Notes: generated by a model from the letters alone, not told the origin. Shown: positions 21,979 to 32,026, counted from the first letter of the stretch. The stretch: 64,000 nt of DNA from JAIQFL01 sp035295745 (GCA_035295745.1 DATGIL010000022.1:124001-188000), one strand, 5' to 3'. Program-made: numbers and translations.

Positions 21979-24642
21979 CTACTCCTGCCTCAGTGCCACC
22001 ATGGGATCGATCGCCGCCGCACGGCGGGCCGGCACCCCAGCAGCGACAATCGCCGCCCCTGCAAAGATCGCCAGGGCTGTACCGATGACGAGGGGGTCGA
22101 TAGCCTGAATTCCAAATAACAAGGAGCGCGTCAGACGCATCAGCGCGATCGCGCCGGCCAGTCCAACCAGCAGCCCTCCACCCACCGTACCCGCAAGATC
22201 TTTCAGGACCAGGCCGTAGATCGGCAATCGCTGCGCACCGAGCGCAGTCCGGATTCCGATTTCCTTCGTCCGCCTCGTCACTGAGTAATTCAGAAGGCCG
22301 AAAAGGCCGACCGTCGCCAGCACAAGGCCAAGAAACGCGAAGGCGCCACCCATCCAGGCCAGGAGCCTCTCTATGCGGATCGTGCTGCCTACCAGCGCGC
22401 TCAATGTCGTGACGTCTCTGACCCGTAGCCGCGATCCCAACGCTTCGGCCTCGCGCTCCACCATCTTCGCCACCGAACCCGTGTCGAGCGTGGAGCGCAC
22501 GTATAAGGTGAAGGCCCTCGGCGGCTTCATGGGCATGTAGGCGATGGGCTCCGGTCCGTTTCGCAAACTGCCGAAGTGCGAATTCGCAGCCAGGCCGACG
22601 ATCTGGTGGCGCACCCCGTCATCCCGGCGGAATTCCCTGCCGAGCACCAATTCGCTTCCGAAATATCGCCTCGCGAATGCGACATTGACGACAGTCGGGA
22701 CCGGCTCGTCGTCGTTATCACGAAAGGAAAAATCGCGGCCGCTGAGCAGAGGAGTACGAAGAGCCGCGAAATAGCCGGGCGAGACCCGATAGAAGGTCTC
22801 CTCCGAATTCGATGGCGCCTTTCCGGGCAGGACCACCCGCTGCGCGCGGCGGGCTCCGGAGAAGATCGCCATCCAACCGGTGGCCGCCCCCTGTACGTTG
22901 GGCAGCGCGGCGGCGTGCATCTGGATCTGCTGCATCAGCGCGAGCTGGCTGTCCCGTTGCGGGGTATTGCTCATGGTCAGTACGGTGACGCCCGCCGGAT
23001 CGAACCCGGTGTCTACGGCCGCCAGGTTGCGCAGGCTAAACAGAAAGCCCGCGCCGCCAATCACCAGGCAGAACGCGAAGGCCACCTGTACGCCCACGAA
23101 GAGGCGCCCGATCCGGAGACGTCCCGCCTGTCCGCCCGCATGGCGAAGCGCGAACATCGGGCCCACGCTCGTCGCCTGCCAGGCGGGCAGCAGGCCGAAG
23201 AACAGCGCCGAAAGGGCACAGATCGCCACGCAGAACAACAACACACGCGTGTCGAGCGTAAGATCCAGCCTCACGGGATTGTTCTTGGTGGAAACCATCC
23301 GCACGAGCGCCGGACCGGTGATGCTTGCCAGTATCCATCCGCACAGGCCTGCGAGGAGTGAAATCAGCAGGCTCTCGGTGAGAAATTGCCGCATCAGGCG
23401 CGCCCGCCGCGCACCCAGGGAAACGCGCAGCGCCGTTTCTGCCGAGCGCGCAGTCGACCGGGCGAGCAGCAGGCTTGCGACATTGGCGCAGGCAATCAAC
23501 AGAACGCAAGCCGATACGCCCATCAGAATCCATAACGGCTGCGCGAACATCCGCCGGAACGCGGAGATCCCATTGGCTCCGGAGTGAGCCAGCAGCGGCA
23601 TCTCGAGAAGCTGCTGCCGCATCGCTGGACTCATCGCGACCCCGCTGCCGATCCGGTTCTCCTGATGCCGGTGGAACGCGGGCTGCAGGCGGGCCAGCGT
23701 TTGCTCCCTGGTAAAGCCGGGCGCCAGACGTCCTATCAGATGGAACAGCCGAATATCGGGGTTCGTGAAGATGTCGGGGTCGGTCAGAGTGACCGGCAGC
23801 CATACATCGACGAACTTACCAGGCTCGACGCCCGAGAAACCCTCGCGAGCAACGCCGAGAATGGAATAGGTTCTGCCGTTCAGAATGAACCTCTGCCCCA
23901 GGACAGACGGATCCGACCCGAATCGACGACGCCAGTACTCGTAACTCAGCACCACCACGGCGCGCGGAGCGGGGTAATGGTCCTCGTGGGAAGAGAACAG
24001 CCGGCCCAGTGCCGGCGGTATCCCCAGCACCGTAAAGGCATCGGGCGAGACGTATTGCTGGACGACTCCCTCGTATGGACCGGCGTCGCCGGATGGCTGC
24101 GCGTCCACGCGGTTCGGCGAGTCGAGCAGTGCGAAGCTCGCGGAATCGCTCGCGGCGTCGCGAAACTGTTCGAACAGCGGATAGCTGAACACATCACTTT
24201 CTCCGGCTGCTGGAATCCCCGGAGCGGCACTCTCGGCAGTCGTCAAAGTGAATAGCCGGTCCGGTTGCGGTACGGATAGCGGGCGCAATAGCGCGGCATC
24301 GACAATTGAGTAAATCGCGGTGTTCGCTCCGATCGCAACGGCGAGGGACAGGACGGCGGTCGCGGCGAAAACCGGATTTCGCAGCAGGCCGCGCCACGCG
24401 TAGCGGGCGTCCTGGCAAGTGGCTTCGAGGGCCGTCGAAAGCCTGAGTTCGCGGCTTTGCTCGCGGAGGCCGGTGACGTTGCCAAAAGAACGCGCTGCCT
24501 GCTGTTGGGCCTCCCGGAGGCTGAGGCCGCGGCTTTGAAGGTCCGCGGCGCGGCGATCGAGATGGTCGCGGATTTCATCCGTCAGGTCGTCGTCCAGACG
24601 GTGCGGGTTCAATGCGTTCTTGAGTCTTGTGAGCCACGGCAC
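21979..24642 (-). CDS. Acidobacterial orphan MacB/FtsX-type permease (ADOP)
   Basis: An 887-residue membrane protein. It begins with the permease prefix domain seen only in this family (MPWLTRLKNALNPHRLDDDL, DEIRDHLDRRAADLQSRGLS). Two MacB/FtsX-like permease repeats follow, each with a periplasmic domain and four transmembrane segments: one starts with LLRNPVFAATAVLSLAVAIG, and the last membrane segments are near the C-terminus with TKEIGIRTALGAQR. There is no ATPase in the chain and none next to it. These duplicated orphan permeases are abundant in Acidobacteria, and their substrates are unknown. The start is GTG at 24642, with GGGAGG upstream. It follows a PadR regulator after 29 bp, the usual pairing for this family, so the two form an operon controlled by PadR. 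Confidence 0.9.
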   Translation of the reverse strand: MPWLTRLKNALNPHRLDDDLTDEIRDHLDRRAADLQSRGLSLREAQQQAARSFGNVTGLREQSRELRLSTALEATCQDARYAWRGLLRNPVFAATAVLSLAVAIGANTAIYSIVDAALLRPLSVPQPDRLFTLTTAESAAPGIPAAGESDVFSYPLFEQFRDAASDSASFALLDSPNRVDAQPSGDAGPYEGVVQQYVSPDAFTVLGIPPALGRLFSSHEDHYPAPRAVVVLSYEYWRRRFGSDPSVLGQRFILNGRTYSILGVAREGFSGVEPGKFVDVWLPVTLTDPDIFTNPDIRLFHLIGRLAPGFTREQTLARLQPAFHRHQENRIGSGVAMSPAMRQQLLEMPLLAHSGANGISAFRRMFAQPLWILMGVSACVLLIACANVASLLLARSTARSAETALRVSLGARRARLMRQFLTESLLISLLAGLCGWILASITGPALVRMVSTKNNPVRLDLTLDTRVLLFCVAICALSALFFGLLPAWQATSVGPMFALRHAGGQAGRLRIGRLFVGVQVAFAFCLVIGGAGFLFSLRNLAAVDTGFDPAGVTVLTMSNTPQRDSQLALMQQIQMHAAALPNVQGAATGWMAIFSGARRAQRVVLPGKAPSNSEETFYRVSPGYFAALRTPLLSGRDFSFRDNDDEPVPTVVNVAFARRYFGSELVLGREFRRDDGVRHQIVGLAANSHFGSLRNGPEPIAYMPMKPPRAFTLYVRSTLDTGSVAKMVEREAEALGSRLRVRDVTTLSALVGSTIRIERLLAWMGGAFAFLGLVLATVGLFGLLNYSVTRRTKEIGIRTALGAQRLPIYGLVLKDLAGTVGGGLLVGLAGAIALMRLTRSLLFGIQAIDPLVIGTALAIFAGAAIVAAGVPARRAAAIDPMVALRQE

Positions 24643-24671
24643 GATAGCCTCCCAGTCCTTCTGTAACGGCG

Positions 24672-25001
24672 CTACGCGTGGCGGAGAACGCGAGTTACGC
24701 CGGCTGAAAAGGTGTTCCAGTTTTCCGTTTCCGCCGCGAGCTGCTTCAAACCGGTACGGCTGATGCGGTAGATCCGCGCCCGGCGCTTGTTTTCAGTGAT
24801 CATCCATTCCGCCGTGATCCATCCTGCTTCTTCCATCCGGTGGAGGGCCGGATAGAGCGACCCTTCTTCCACGCGAAGCGCCTCTTCAGAGACTTCCTGA
24901 ATGGCGTTGGCAATCCCATACCCGTGTGTTGGGCCGCGGCGGTTCAGGACGGTGAGGATCAGCATGTCCAGGGCGGAATGCGACGAATTGGAATTGGCCA
25001 T
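24672..25001 (-). CDS. PadR-family transcriptional regulator
   Basis: A 109-residue PadR protein: winged helix with ALDMLILTVLNRRGPTHGYGIANAI, then EGSLYPALHRMEEAGWITAEW (recognition helix and wing), and a dimerisation helix at the C-terminus (LKQLAAETENWNTFSAGV). PadR regulators repress neighbouring transporter genes and respond to small ligands or stress. An ADOP permease follows 29 bp downstream, which is the common acidobacterial arrangement. An almost perfect inverted repeat at 25010-25026, 9 bp before the start codon, is the likely autoregulatory operator. The ATG at 25001 has a CGGAG site upstream. Confidence 0.9.
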   Translation of the reverse strand: MANSNSSHSALDMLILTVLNRRGPTHGYGIANAIQEVSEEALRVEEGSLYPALHRMEEAGWITAEWMITENKRRARIYRISRTGLKQLAAETENWNTFSAGVTRVLRHA

Positions 25002-25009
25002 ATACTCCG

Positions 25010-25026
25010 ATTGCTAGGGTAGCAAT
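25010..25026 (-). promoter_or_regulatory. PadR operator candidate
   Basis: ATTGCTA-GGG-TAGCAAT is a perfect 7-bp inverted repeat with a 3-bp centre, just upstream of the padR start. A TTGACA -35-like box lies further upstream on the minus strand, at 25055-25060. Confidence 0.6.
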
Positions 25027-25176
25027 CTGATCAAACCATCCCGGCTCCCGCTTTGTCAAGCCCCTTCCAGCGTTGTGGTGTGTGGAATCCATGCGTGATC
25101 AGGGCCACAATTGCCGCTCCCACGACCAACAGTTGGCCATCCGAATCGCGTTATCACTATCAGAAGGGAGAGCACG

Positions 25177-26598
25177 ATGATCAACTCCGCCGACGCCAGC
25201 AGGTTTCGCTTGGAACACGACGCCATGGGCGAAGTCGCGGTGCCCAAGGAGCACCTGTGGGGCGCACAGACCGAGAGGGCTCGCCACAACTTCCCAATCG
25301 GCGTCGAGCACTACCGATGGGGCCGTCCGGTGATCCGCGCTCTCGGCATCCTGAAGAAGTGCGCGGCTCTCGCGAATCGTGAACTGGGCCAGCTGCCGGC
25401 GGCGAAATCCGACCCGATCGTCCGCGCCGCACAGGAAGTCATCGATGGAAAGCTGGATGGCGAGTTTCCGCTCGGCGTCTTTCAAACCGGCTCGGGGACG
25501 CAGACCAATATGAACGCCAATGAGGTGATTGCCAACCGCGCGGTTCAGCTTGCCGGCGGCGTGGCCGGTTCCAAAACGCCGATCCACCCCAATGACGACG
25601 TGAACCACAGCCAGTCCTCCAATGACACATTTCCGACGGCCATGCATATTGCGACCGTCGAGGAGTTGGAGGGCACGCTGGTGCCAGCGATCCGGGGATT
25701 GCGGGATACTCTGTCGGCAAAGTCGGAGCAGTTCGCCGATGTAGTCATGGTTGGCCGGACCCATCTCCAGGATGCGACGCCGGTGACACTCGGCCAGGTG
25801 ATCTCCGGCTGGGTGGCGCAACTCGATCAGGCCGCAGACACGATCCGTCTGTCCCTGCCCGGCGTGCTTGCGCTCGCGATTGGGGGAACAGCGGTGGGGA
25901 CGGGGCTGAATGCCGACCCTCGGTTTGCTGGCTTGGTGGCGGCCAAGATTGCGGATGAGACCGGCAAGGCCTTCGTCTCGGCGTCCAATAAGTTCGCAGC
26001 TCTCTCGGCGCACGATGCCATGGTGAACGTCAGCGCCTCCCTGCGGACTCTGGCGGGGGCCCTCATGAAAATCGCCAATGATGTGCGGTGGTACGCCGCT
26101 GGTCCCCGCGCCGGAATCGCCGAGTTGAGAATCCCGGAGAACGAGCCGGGCTCGTCGATCATGCCGGGCAAAGTCAATCCCACGCAATGCGAAGCGCTCA
26201 CCATGGTGGCGGTAGAGGTCTTTGGCAACGACCACGCCGTGGCCTTCGCGGGGTCGCAAGGCAACTTCCAGCTCAATGTCTACAAGCCGGTAATTCTGCA
26301 CAACGTTTTGCGGTCGATTCAACTGCTGGCCGAAGGCGCCCGTTCTTTCGAGGAGCATTGCGCCCGTGGCATCGAGCCCGATGAAAAACGGATTCGCCAG
26401 CACCTGGACCACTCGCTGATGCTGGTAACGGCGCTCAATCCGCACATCGGGTATGAAAAATCGGCGCAGATTTCGCTTAAAGCTTACCGCGAAGAACTCA
26501 CCTTGCGTGATGCCGCGCTTCAGCTCGGCTACCTGACCGCAGAACAGTTTGACGAGTGGGTCCGGCCCGAAGAGATGACTCACCCGATGCAACTGTAA
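25177..26598 (+). CDS. fumC: Fumarate hydratase, class II
   Basis: A 473-residue protein that converts fumarate to malate in the citric acid cycle. Class II landmarks are seen in order: GAQTERARHNFPIG near residue 28, the SQSSNDTFPTAMH region, and the signature GSSIMPGKVNP in the C-terminal third, which carries part of the active-site loop. The length is usual for FumC. The ATG at 25177 is preceded by AAGGGAGA. The gene stands alone, divergent from padR across about 175 bp. Citrate synthase is 18 kb away, so TCA genes are not clustered here. It is a normal housekeeping enzyme and gives a reliable marker that this side of the attachment site is chromosomal. Confidence 0.95.
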   Translation: MINSADASRFRLEHDAMGEVAVPKEHLWGAQTERARHNFPIGVEHYRWGRPVIRALGILKKCAALANRELGQLPAAKSDPIVRAAQEVIDGKLDGEFPLGVFQTGSGTQTNMNANEVIANRAVQLAGGVAGSKTPIHPNDDVNHSQSSNDTFPTAMHIATVEELEGTLVPAIRGLRDTLSAKSEQFADVVMVGRTHLQDATPVTLGQVISGWVAQLDQAADTIRLSLPGVLALAIGGTAVGTGLNADPRFAGLVAAKIADETGKAFVSASNKFAALSAHDAMVNVSASLRTLAGALMKIANDVRWYAAGPRAGIAELRIPENEPGSSIMPGKVNPTQCEALTMVAVEVFGNDHAVAFAGSQGNFQLNVYKPVILHNVLRSIQLLAEGARSFEEHCARGIEPDEKRIRQHLDHSLMLVTALNPHIGYEKSAQISLKAYREELTLRDAALQLGYLTAEQFDEWVRPEEMTHPMQL

Positions 26599-26678
26599 GA
26601 TGACACACCGGCCGGGGCGCCGTTGTATGACACTATAGAGGCGCACTTCACCCGAGGCTTGCGTGAATCGAGGTTGCC

Positions 26679-27896
26679 ATGGAAATCTCTCGTCGAAATC
26701 TGATCGCGGCTGCGGGGCTGGCGACGGCCGCCGCCTCCGGGGTGCGCAGCGCCGTGAGGAGCCTGCCGGACAAAACCGAGTTTCCCGTCGTCAAAGCCGA
26801 GGTGTGCCTCAACAATGCGCGCTGGCATCCCATCAGCCTGGGCGCCACCCGCGCGGTACAGCAGTATCTCGACTACAAGGCGACCGGTGGCGGTAACGAT
26901 CCCGACTACGGCACCGGGCTCCAGGCCCGCGCCAAGGAGCAGTTCGCGAACCTGATCCATGCCAAGCCCGCCGAGGTGAGCTTCGTGCCCAGCACGACGG
27001 TCGGGGAGAACCTCGTGGCAGCAGCCCTGGATCTTCCGAGAGCCGGCGGCAATATCGTAACCGACGCACTGCATTTCGAAGGCTCCCTTTACCAGTACGG
27101 CGAGTTGGCAAAACAGGGCCTCGAGGTGCGAATTGCCCGGCCCAAGCAGTGGCGAATCGACCTCCCGGATCTGGACAGGTTGATTGACCGCAAGACGAAG
27201 CTGGTGGCCGTCTCGCTGGTTTCCATGATCAACGGATTTCAGCACGATCTCAAAGCCATCTGCGATCTGGCACATTCACGCGGAGCCCGCGTCTATGCTG
27301 ACGCCGTTCAAGCCGTGGGCGCGGTTCCCGTGGACGTGCGGGCCAGCGGTGTCGACTTCCTGGCCTGTTCCAGCTACAAATGGCTGATGGGAGACATGGG
27401 GCTCGGATTCCTTTACGTGCGCGAAGATCTGCTCGGCAGCCTGCCGAGAGTGCAGTATGGATTCCGGCAACTCGACCACGTGCAGTATCATGCTTTTCCT
27501 TACGATCCGCCCGGCGACGCAGTGATGGAGTGGACTCCATCGGGAACCGCGGGCGGACACTTCGAAGTGGGTACGGTCTCCAACACGACCGCTGCCTGCC
27601 TGGCTCATTCGTTGGATTACATCCGGCAACTGGGAGTAGAGAATATTCAGGCGCATCGCCAACCGCTGCTGCGACGCCTGCAGAGCGAGTTGCCGCGCTT
27701 GGGTTTCGAACCCCTGACGCCCTCCGACAGTAAATCGCCAATCGTTGCCTTCGCGAAAGAGGACACCCGGGAACTCGCGGCAAAGCTGAAGCGCCAGCGG
27801 ATCGATATCGCCGTTTACCCGCACCGCATCCGCATTTCGCCCTCGGTATACAACGATCAGGCGGATGTCGATAAGCTTCTCGCAGCGCTCAGTTAA
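26679..27896 (+). CDS. Tat-exported PLP enzyme, aminotransferase class V fold
   Basis: A 405-residue protein with a twin-arginine signal (SRRNLIAAAGLATAAASG, residues 4-21), then an aminotransferase class V / isopenicillin-N-epimerase-like domain. The motif ADAVQAVGAVPVDV is the PLP-phosphate region and SSYKWLMG holds the PLP-binding Lys. FLACSSYKW and the later GTPS-like segment (WTPSGTAGGHFEVG) support the fold. The substrate is unknown; export suggests action in the periplasm on an amine or amino acid. The ATG at 26679 has a GAGG site upstream. It is 80 bp downstream of fumC and may be read from the same transcript. The next gene is on the opposite strand and ends 17 bp away. Confidence 0.85.
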   Translation: MEISRRNLIAAAGLATAAASGVRSAVRSLPDKTEFPVVKAEVCLNNARWHPISLGATRAVQQYLDYKATGGGNDPDYGTGLQARAKEQFANLIHAKPAEVSFVPSTTVGENLVAAALDLPRAGGNIVTDALHFEGSLYQYGELAKQGLEVRIARPKQWRIDLPDLDRLIDRKTKLVAVSLVSMINGFQHDLKAICDLAHSRGARVYADAVQAVGAVPVDVRASGVDFLACSSYKWLMGDMGLGFLYVREDLLGSLPRVQYGFRQLDHVQYHAFPYDPPGDAVMEWTPSGTAGGHFEVGTVSNTTAACLAHSLDYIRQLGVENIQAHRQPLLRRLQSELPRLGFEPLTPSDSKSPIVAFAKEDTRELAAKLKRQRIDIAVYPHRIRISPSVYNDQADVDKLLAALS

Positions 27897-27912
27897 CGTG
27901 CCGAGTCGCCGT

Positions 27913-30369
27913 TCATTTCCGTAATGCGGGAAGCGGATCGATGCGAGTGGCCCGGAAGGCCGGCAGCCACGTCGCGATCGCGGCCAACACCAACAGAAAC
28001 AGCGTCACTACCGCAAATGTCGCGGGATCCGCGGCGCTCACTCCGATGAGCATCCCAGCCACGGCGTGAGTCGCGGCCAGCGCCGCCGCTGCACCTATCA
28101 CAACGCCGGCCAGGGCCAACACCATTCCTTGCCCAATGACCATTGTGATTACGTTGCGAGGCCGCGCACCCATCGCGGTGCGGATGGCAATCTCCGCGGT
28201 GCGTTGGCTGACAGTGTATGACATCACGCTGTAGAGTCCGAGGGCCGCCAGCAACAGGCACATCAGGGCGAGAGTACCCATCAGACTGGCGGTCACCTTC
28301 TGTGAGTAAGTCGCCAGGACGGTGTATTCATTCAAGGGAATCGTGTGAAATGCAGTGACGCTCCCGTCGGTATCGGCAACTGCCTTCCGAAAGAGAGGAA
28401 TCGCGTCCGCGGGGTTGCCGGCAGTGCGCACCAGGACGTCCAGTTCCGCCGCGCTCCGATCCGACTGGCGAAAGGGAAGATAGAGATAAGGCCGCGCCGC
28501 TTCCGTGGGGCTGAAATACTTGCTGTCCTTCGCCATGCCTACGATTCTCCACGATTTGCCGGCCGCGTCGATCTTCCTTCCGACAGGACTCTCGCCGTGG
28601 AAGTACCGCTGTGCAAACGCCTGGTTGACGATCGACACCGGCCCACTCGACGGATCGTCGCGATCCGTGAAATCCCTGCCTTCCAACAGCGGAATCCGCA
28701 TCGTCGCGAAATAGTCAGGTCCAACCATCGCGCTGCTGGCGTTGGGAGATTCGCCTGGCGCCGGCGTATAGCCGGGCACGGTCACGTCGTAATAAGGGCC
28801 CGCGGTCGTGCTGAGGGGCACGACGTTGGAGTAACTGACGACGTCGACACCAGGAGAGGCCAAGAGGCGCTGTTTCAGCCTGGAGGCGAACTGCGGTACC
28901 TCGCCGCGCGAAAAGCCTGTGGCATCGAGGAAGAAGCGCCCGAACAACACGTGGCCCGCTTCGAAGCCCGGTTCAATTGCGCGAGCGTTGTGAAAACTCT
29001 GCAGGAAGAGCCCGGCACCTAACAAGGCGACGGTCGCCAAGGCCACCTCACCAACCACGAGGAGGCTGCGGGTTCGCCGCGAGGCTGCTCCGGCGGTGTC
29101 GCTGCGGCTGCCCTCTTTCAGCACTTCGTTCAGGTTGGAGCGGAAGACGAACAGCGCAGGAGAAACTCCCGAAATTAAGGCGGTGGCCATGCAGGCGGCC
29201 GCGGTGAACAGGAGAATTCGCGGGTTCAAGGCGTACGCCGTCACAATCGGAAATCCGACGTTCGGCAGCATCCCGGCGAGTGACCCTCGCATCCACATGA
29301 GCATCAGAATTCCAACACCGGCGGCGCCGATCGCCAGGATGAGCGTCTCCGTCAGCACCTGCATCGCCAGCCGCGAACGCGATGCGCCTACGGCACAGCG
29401 TATGCCGAACTCTCTCTGGCGGCCCACCGACCGCGCCAGCAGAAGGTTCGCCACATTTGCGCAGACGATCAGGAGCACCAGCACTGACACGGCCAGTAGA
29501 ATCCGCAGCGGAGCGTGCAGCAATTCGTTGATTCCGTTGTGGGCGTCCCAGGGCGCCAGGATCGTAGCGCTAATACCGCTATTAGTCTTGGGGTTGGCCT
29601 GCGCCAGGTTTGCGGCGATCGTGCCGGCTTCGGCGCGGGCACTCTCCACCCGCAGTCCGGCTCGCAGACGGCAGATGCCATCCAGCCAGCCGCGAAAATC
29701 GCGTTCGGTAAATGCCCCTTCGGGCAGCGCACCCAGAGCCGGCGCCATCGTCACGGGCACCCACAGATCGTACTGCATCACCGGCCAACTGCCGTGAAAC
29801 TCGTCCGGGGTGACGCCGACGATGGTCAAGGGATGGCGATTGATCCGGACGGTCTTTCCGGAGATCGCCGGGTCCGCGTGGAAATAGTCGCGCCAGAGGC
29901 GCTCGCTGATGATCGCGACGGCATGCGCTCCCAGGTCGTCGCCGGTCTCTTCGCGAGTAAACCCGCGGCCGAGCCGCATGCGAACGCCCATGACATCGAA
30001 ATAGTTGCCGGAGACCAGTTCGCCCCACGCGACGCGCGCTCGCGCTTCTTCGCCGAATGTGAAAGCGCACTGCCTGCGGACCGCCACACCTGAGACTCCT
30101 TGTAACCGCTCGCGATAATCCCGGTAGTCGAGCCAGGAAATGTTGGTGCCGCCATTGGGTGCATTGGCAGTGATCATCTCCAGAACCGCCAGTTCGTCGC
30201 TGTGACTGGTGCCCGGGAAAGGATGCAGCATCACGCCGTCGATCCAGGAGAAAACAGTAGTGGTGCAGGCGATTCCCAATCCCAGGGTCAGCATAGCCAC
30301 CAGGGCGAAGCCGGGGCTCCCCGAGAGGATCCTGAGTCCGAATTTGATATCTTGCAGGACGTTGCGCAT
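27913..30369 (-). CDS. Acidobacterial orphan MacB/FtsX-type permease (ADOP), no prefix domain
   Basis: An 818-residue protein. It starts directly with the permease (MRNVLQDIKFGLRILSGSPGF) without the prefix domain of the 21979-24642 gene. It has two MacB/FtsX-like repeats; the last membrane part carries QRTAEIAIRTAMGARPRNVI, and the chain ends with LPAFRATRIDPLPALR. Its substrate is unknown. No ATPase and no PadR gene is adjacent, so this copy is a lone permease. The frame is open further upstream to 30522, but the ATG at 30369 begins the family sequence. It is divergent from an M20 hydrolase. Confidence 0.85.
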   Translation of the reverse strand: MRNVLQDIKFGLRILSGSPGFALVAMLTLGLGIACTTTVFSWIDGVMLHPFPGTSHSDELAVLEMITANAPNGGTNISWLDYRDYRERLQGVSGVAVRRQCAFTFGEEARARVAWGELVSGNYFDVMGVRMRLGRGFTREETGDDLGAHAVAIISERLWRDYFHADPAISGKTVRINRHPLTIVGVTPDEFHGSWPVMQYDLWVPVTMAPALGALPEGAFTERDFRGWLDGICRLRAGLRVESARAEAGTIAANLAQANPKTNSGISATILAPWDAHNGINELLHAPLRILLAVSVLVLLIVCANVANLLLARSVGRQREFGIRCAVGASRSRLAMQVLTETLILAIGAAGVGILMLMWMRGSLAGMLPNVGFPIVTAYALNPRILLFTAAACMATALISGVSPALFVFRSNLNEVLKEGSRSDTAGAASRRTRSLLVVGEVALATVALLGAGLFLQSFHNARAIEPGFEAGHVLFGRFFLDATGFSRGEVPQFASRLKQRLLASPGVDVVSYSNVVPLSTTAGPYYDVTVPGYTPAPGESPNASSAMVGPDYFATMRIPLLEGRDFTDRDDPSSGPVSIVNQAFAQRYFHGESPVGRKIDAAGKSWRIVGMAKDSKYFSPTEAARPYLYLPFRQSDRSAAELDVLVRTAGNPADAIPLFRKAVADTDGSVTAFHTIPLNEYTVLATYSQKVTASLMGTLALMCLLLAALGLYSVMSYTVSQRTAEIAIRTAMGARPRNVITMVIGQGMVLALAGVVIGAAAALAATHAVAGMLIGVSAADPATFAVVTLFLLVLAAIATWLPAFRATRIDPLPALRK

Positions 30370-30410
30370 GGCGCTATAGGGTTGTGCAATCCTCTGGCAA
30401 CTGTAAAGTA

Positions 30411-30438
30411 TTGACAGTAGAGGTGCTCCTGCTATACC
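30411..30438 (+). promoter_or_regulatory. possible upstream promoter for the M20 gene
   Basis: Perfect TTGACA (30411-30416), 16-bp spacer and TATACC (30433-30438). It would give a leader of about 105 nt. A second -10-like TATAAT is nearer the gene at 30523-30528. Confidence 0.4.
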
Positions 30439-30522
30439 GTTGAGCGCTTTTGACATCTCATTGTCCGAAACCGAACAATAACATGCGGCACTTAGGGCGG
30501 CATGCCCTCTGCCGGAACCCAC

Positions 30523-30528
30523 TATAAT
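30523..30528 (+). promoter_or_regulatory. -10 box upstream of the M20 gene
   Basis: A perfect TATAAT, 21 bp before the start codon. No good -35 box is at the expected spacing. It would give a leader of about 15 nt that still includes the GGAG site. Confidence 0.45.
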
Positions 30529-30549
30529 GGAAACCTTATTCGGAGCCTC

Positions 30550-31974
30550 ATGAAACTTTCGATACTGGCGGCAGCTCTGATCGCGACCGTTGCGCTCGCG
30601 CAGGAGACACCCACGGAGCGCGAGGCGGCGCGCGACGTCCTCAAGAAGATGAACGAACTCGAGAAGTCACTGGACGTACCAGGGTGGGTCGCCCGCCTGA
30701 GCGTACCCAACGCCGAGCGCGATCGGGTGACCACGCGGGCCAAAGAACTCATGGACACCGAGTTACTGGCGATGAGCGACGACATCACCAGGCACCCTGA
30801 GATCGGATTCGAGGAGAAGCGCTCGATCCAACTTCTGGTCGACTACCTGAAACGCCACGGCTTCGAGGTCACGATGGGAGTGGCCAATCTGCCCACCGCT
30901 TTCGTGGCCCGTTACAAGGGAAGTCACAGCGCTCCGCAACTCGGCGTGATTCTGGAGTACGATGCGTTGCGCGGTACCAAGGGGCCGTTCCATGGCGACC
31001 AGCACAGTGCCCAAGGCCCGGTGGGAATGGCGGCGGCGATCGCCATGGCCGAGTACCTCGAGCGGACGCATACCCCGGGCAGCGTCGTGGTCTTCGGGAC
31101 CCCCGGCGAAGAAATGATGCCGCCGGTAGCAAAAACCGATATGTTCAAGGCTGGCGTCTTCGAAGGCGCGGACGTCATCGTCCGCAGCCATGCAGTCAGT
31201 AGTTCGTACCGGCCCGCGCCCGGCTTCGGCACATGCTGCCTCAACATCGATGGGGTGAAGTACACCTTCTCGGGAGCGCCCTCGCACCAGATGACGCCTT
31301 GGGCGGGCCGCAACGCGCTCGAAGCGGTCATCCATCTGTTCAATAACATCGACAGTGTCCGCAGCAGCATTCGCCCGGAGGCGCGGGTGCAGGGCGTGAT
31401 CACGGAAGGGGGCGCCGCGCCCAACGTGGTGCCCGATCGCACAGTCGCCGACTTCTACATTCGCTATCCCGACTCCGTGTACCTGCAACAAGTCCGCGAG
31501 TTTGTCGACAACGCGGCCCGCGCCGCGGCGCTGTCGACCGGGACCAAGGTCAAGATCGACAATTACGGGAACATGCGCGATGGCATCTCGATCGCGACGC
31601 TCGCTGAGGTAGGATTCGCCCACATGAAGCAACTAGGGGCCACCCACGTGTCTGAGGAGCCGGGGAAGCCGCAGGGATATGAAGAGACCGGCAGTGTCTC
31701 GAGTGCCATCCCGGGAATGGGTTTCGCGGTGTTCAGCTCCAACGCGCCCAATCATACATATGAAATGGAAGCGGATGCACTCACGGACGTGGGGCATCAG
31801 GGCTTTGTCGTGAGCTCCGAGGCGATGGCGGCACTGCTGTTCGACTTCGCCACTCATGCGGATTATCGTGCGGCGGTGAAGCGCGAATTCGAGGGCATCC
31901 GGGCGCTGTTTGGGGAATACCAGGAGGCTCTGAAGAAGGTGTACATCGTGCCTCGCGTGCCCGACCCGAAGTAG
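30550..31974 (+). CDS. Exported M20-family amidohydrolase/peptidase
   Basis: A 474-residue protein with a signal peptide (KLSILAAALIATVALAQ). An M20 metalloenzyme of the AbgB/aminobenzoyl-glutamate-type branch follows. Landmarks are HPEIGFEEKRS, GVILEYDALRG, a zinc-site region with PFHGDQHSAQGP, then the GTPGEEMM segment with the catalytic Glu. RSHAVSSS and later NAPNHTYEMEADAL carry further metal ligands. M20 enzymes cleave amide bonds at the carboxyl end of small substrates; the exact substrate is unknown. Secretion is unlike the cytoplasmic AbgB. The ATG at 30550 has GGAG upstream and starts the signal peptide. The frame extends to 30502, but that part is outside. Confidence 0.85.
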   Translation: MKLSILAAALIATVALAQETPTEREAARDVLKKMNELEKSLDVPGWVARLSVPNAERDRVTTRAKELMDTELLAMSDDITRHPEIGFEEKRSIQLLVDYLKRHGFEVTMGVANLPTAFVARYKGSHSAPQLGVILEYDALRGTKGPFHGDQHSAQGPVGMAAAIAMAEYLERTHTPGSVVVFGTPGEEMMPPVAKTDMFKAGVFEGADVIVRSHAVSSSYRPAPGFGTCCLNIDGVKYTFSGAPSHQMTPWAGRNALEAVIHLFNNIDSVRSSIRPEARVQGVITEGGAAPNVVPDRTVADFYIRYPDSVYLQQVREFVDNAARAAALSTGTKVKIDNYGNMRDGISIATLAEVGFAHMKQLGATHVSEEPGKPQGYEETGSVSSAIPGMGFAVFSSNAPNHTYEMEADALTDVGHQGFVVSSEAMAALLFDFATHADYRAAVKREFEGIRALFGEYQEALKKVYIVPRVPDPK

Positions 31975-32026
31975 ACCCGTAACGTATTATGCCCATAGGA
32001 CGCCTGTTCATTACCGGCCTCATCGA

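Noticed and set aside
25099..26646. 515-codon minus frame opposite fumC
   Set aside because: An antisense shadow of a strongly conserved enzyme; the peptide is full of His/Arg runs and has no domain.
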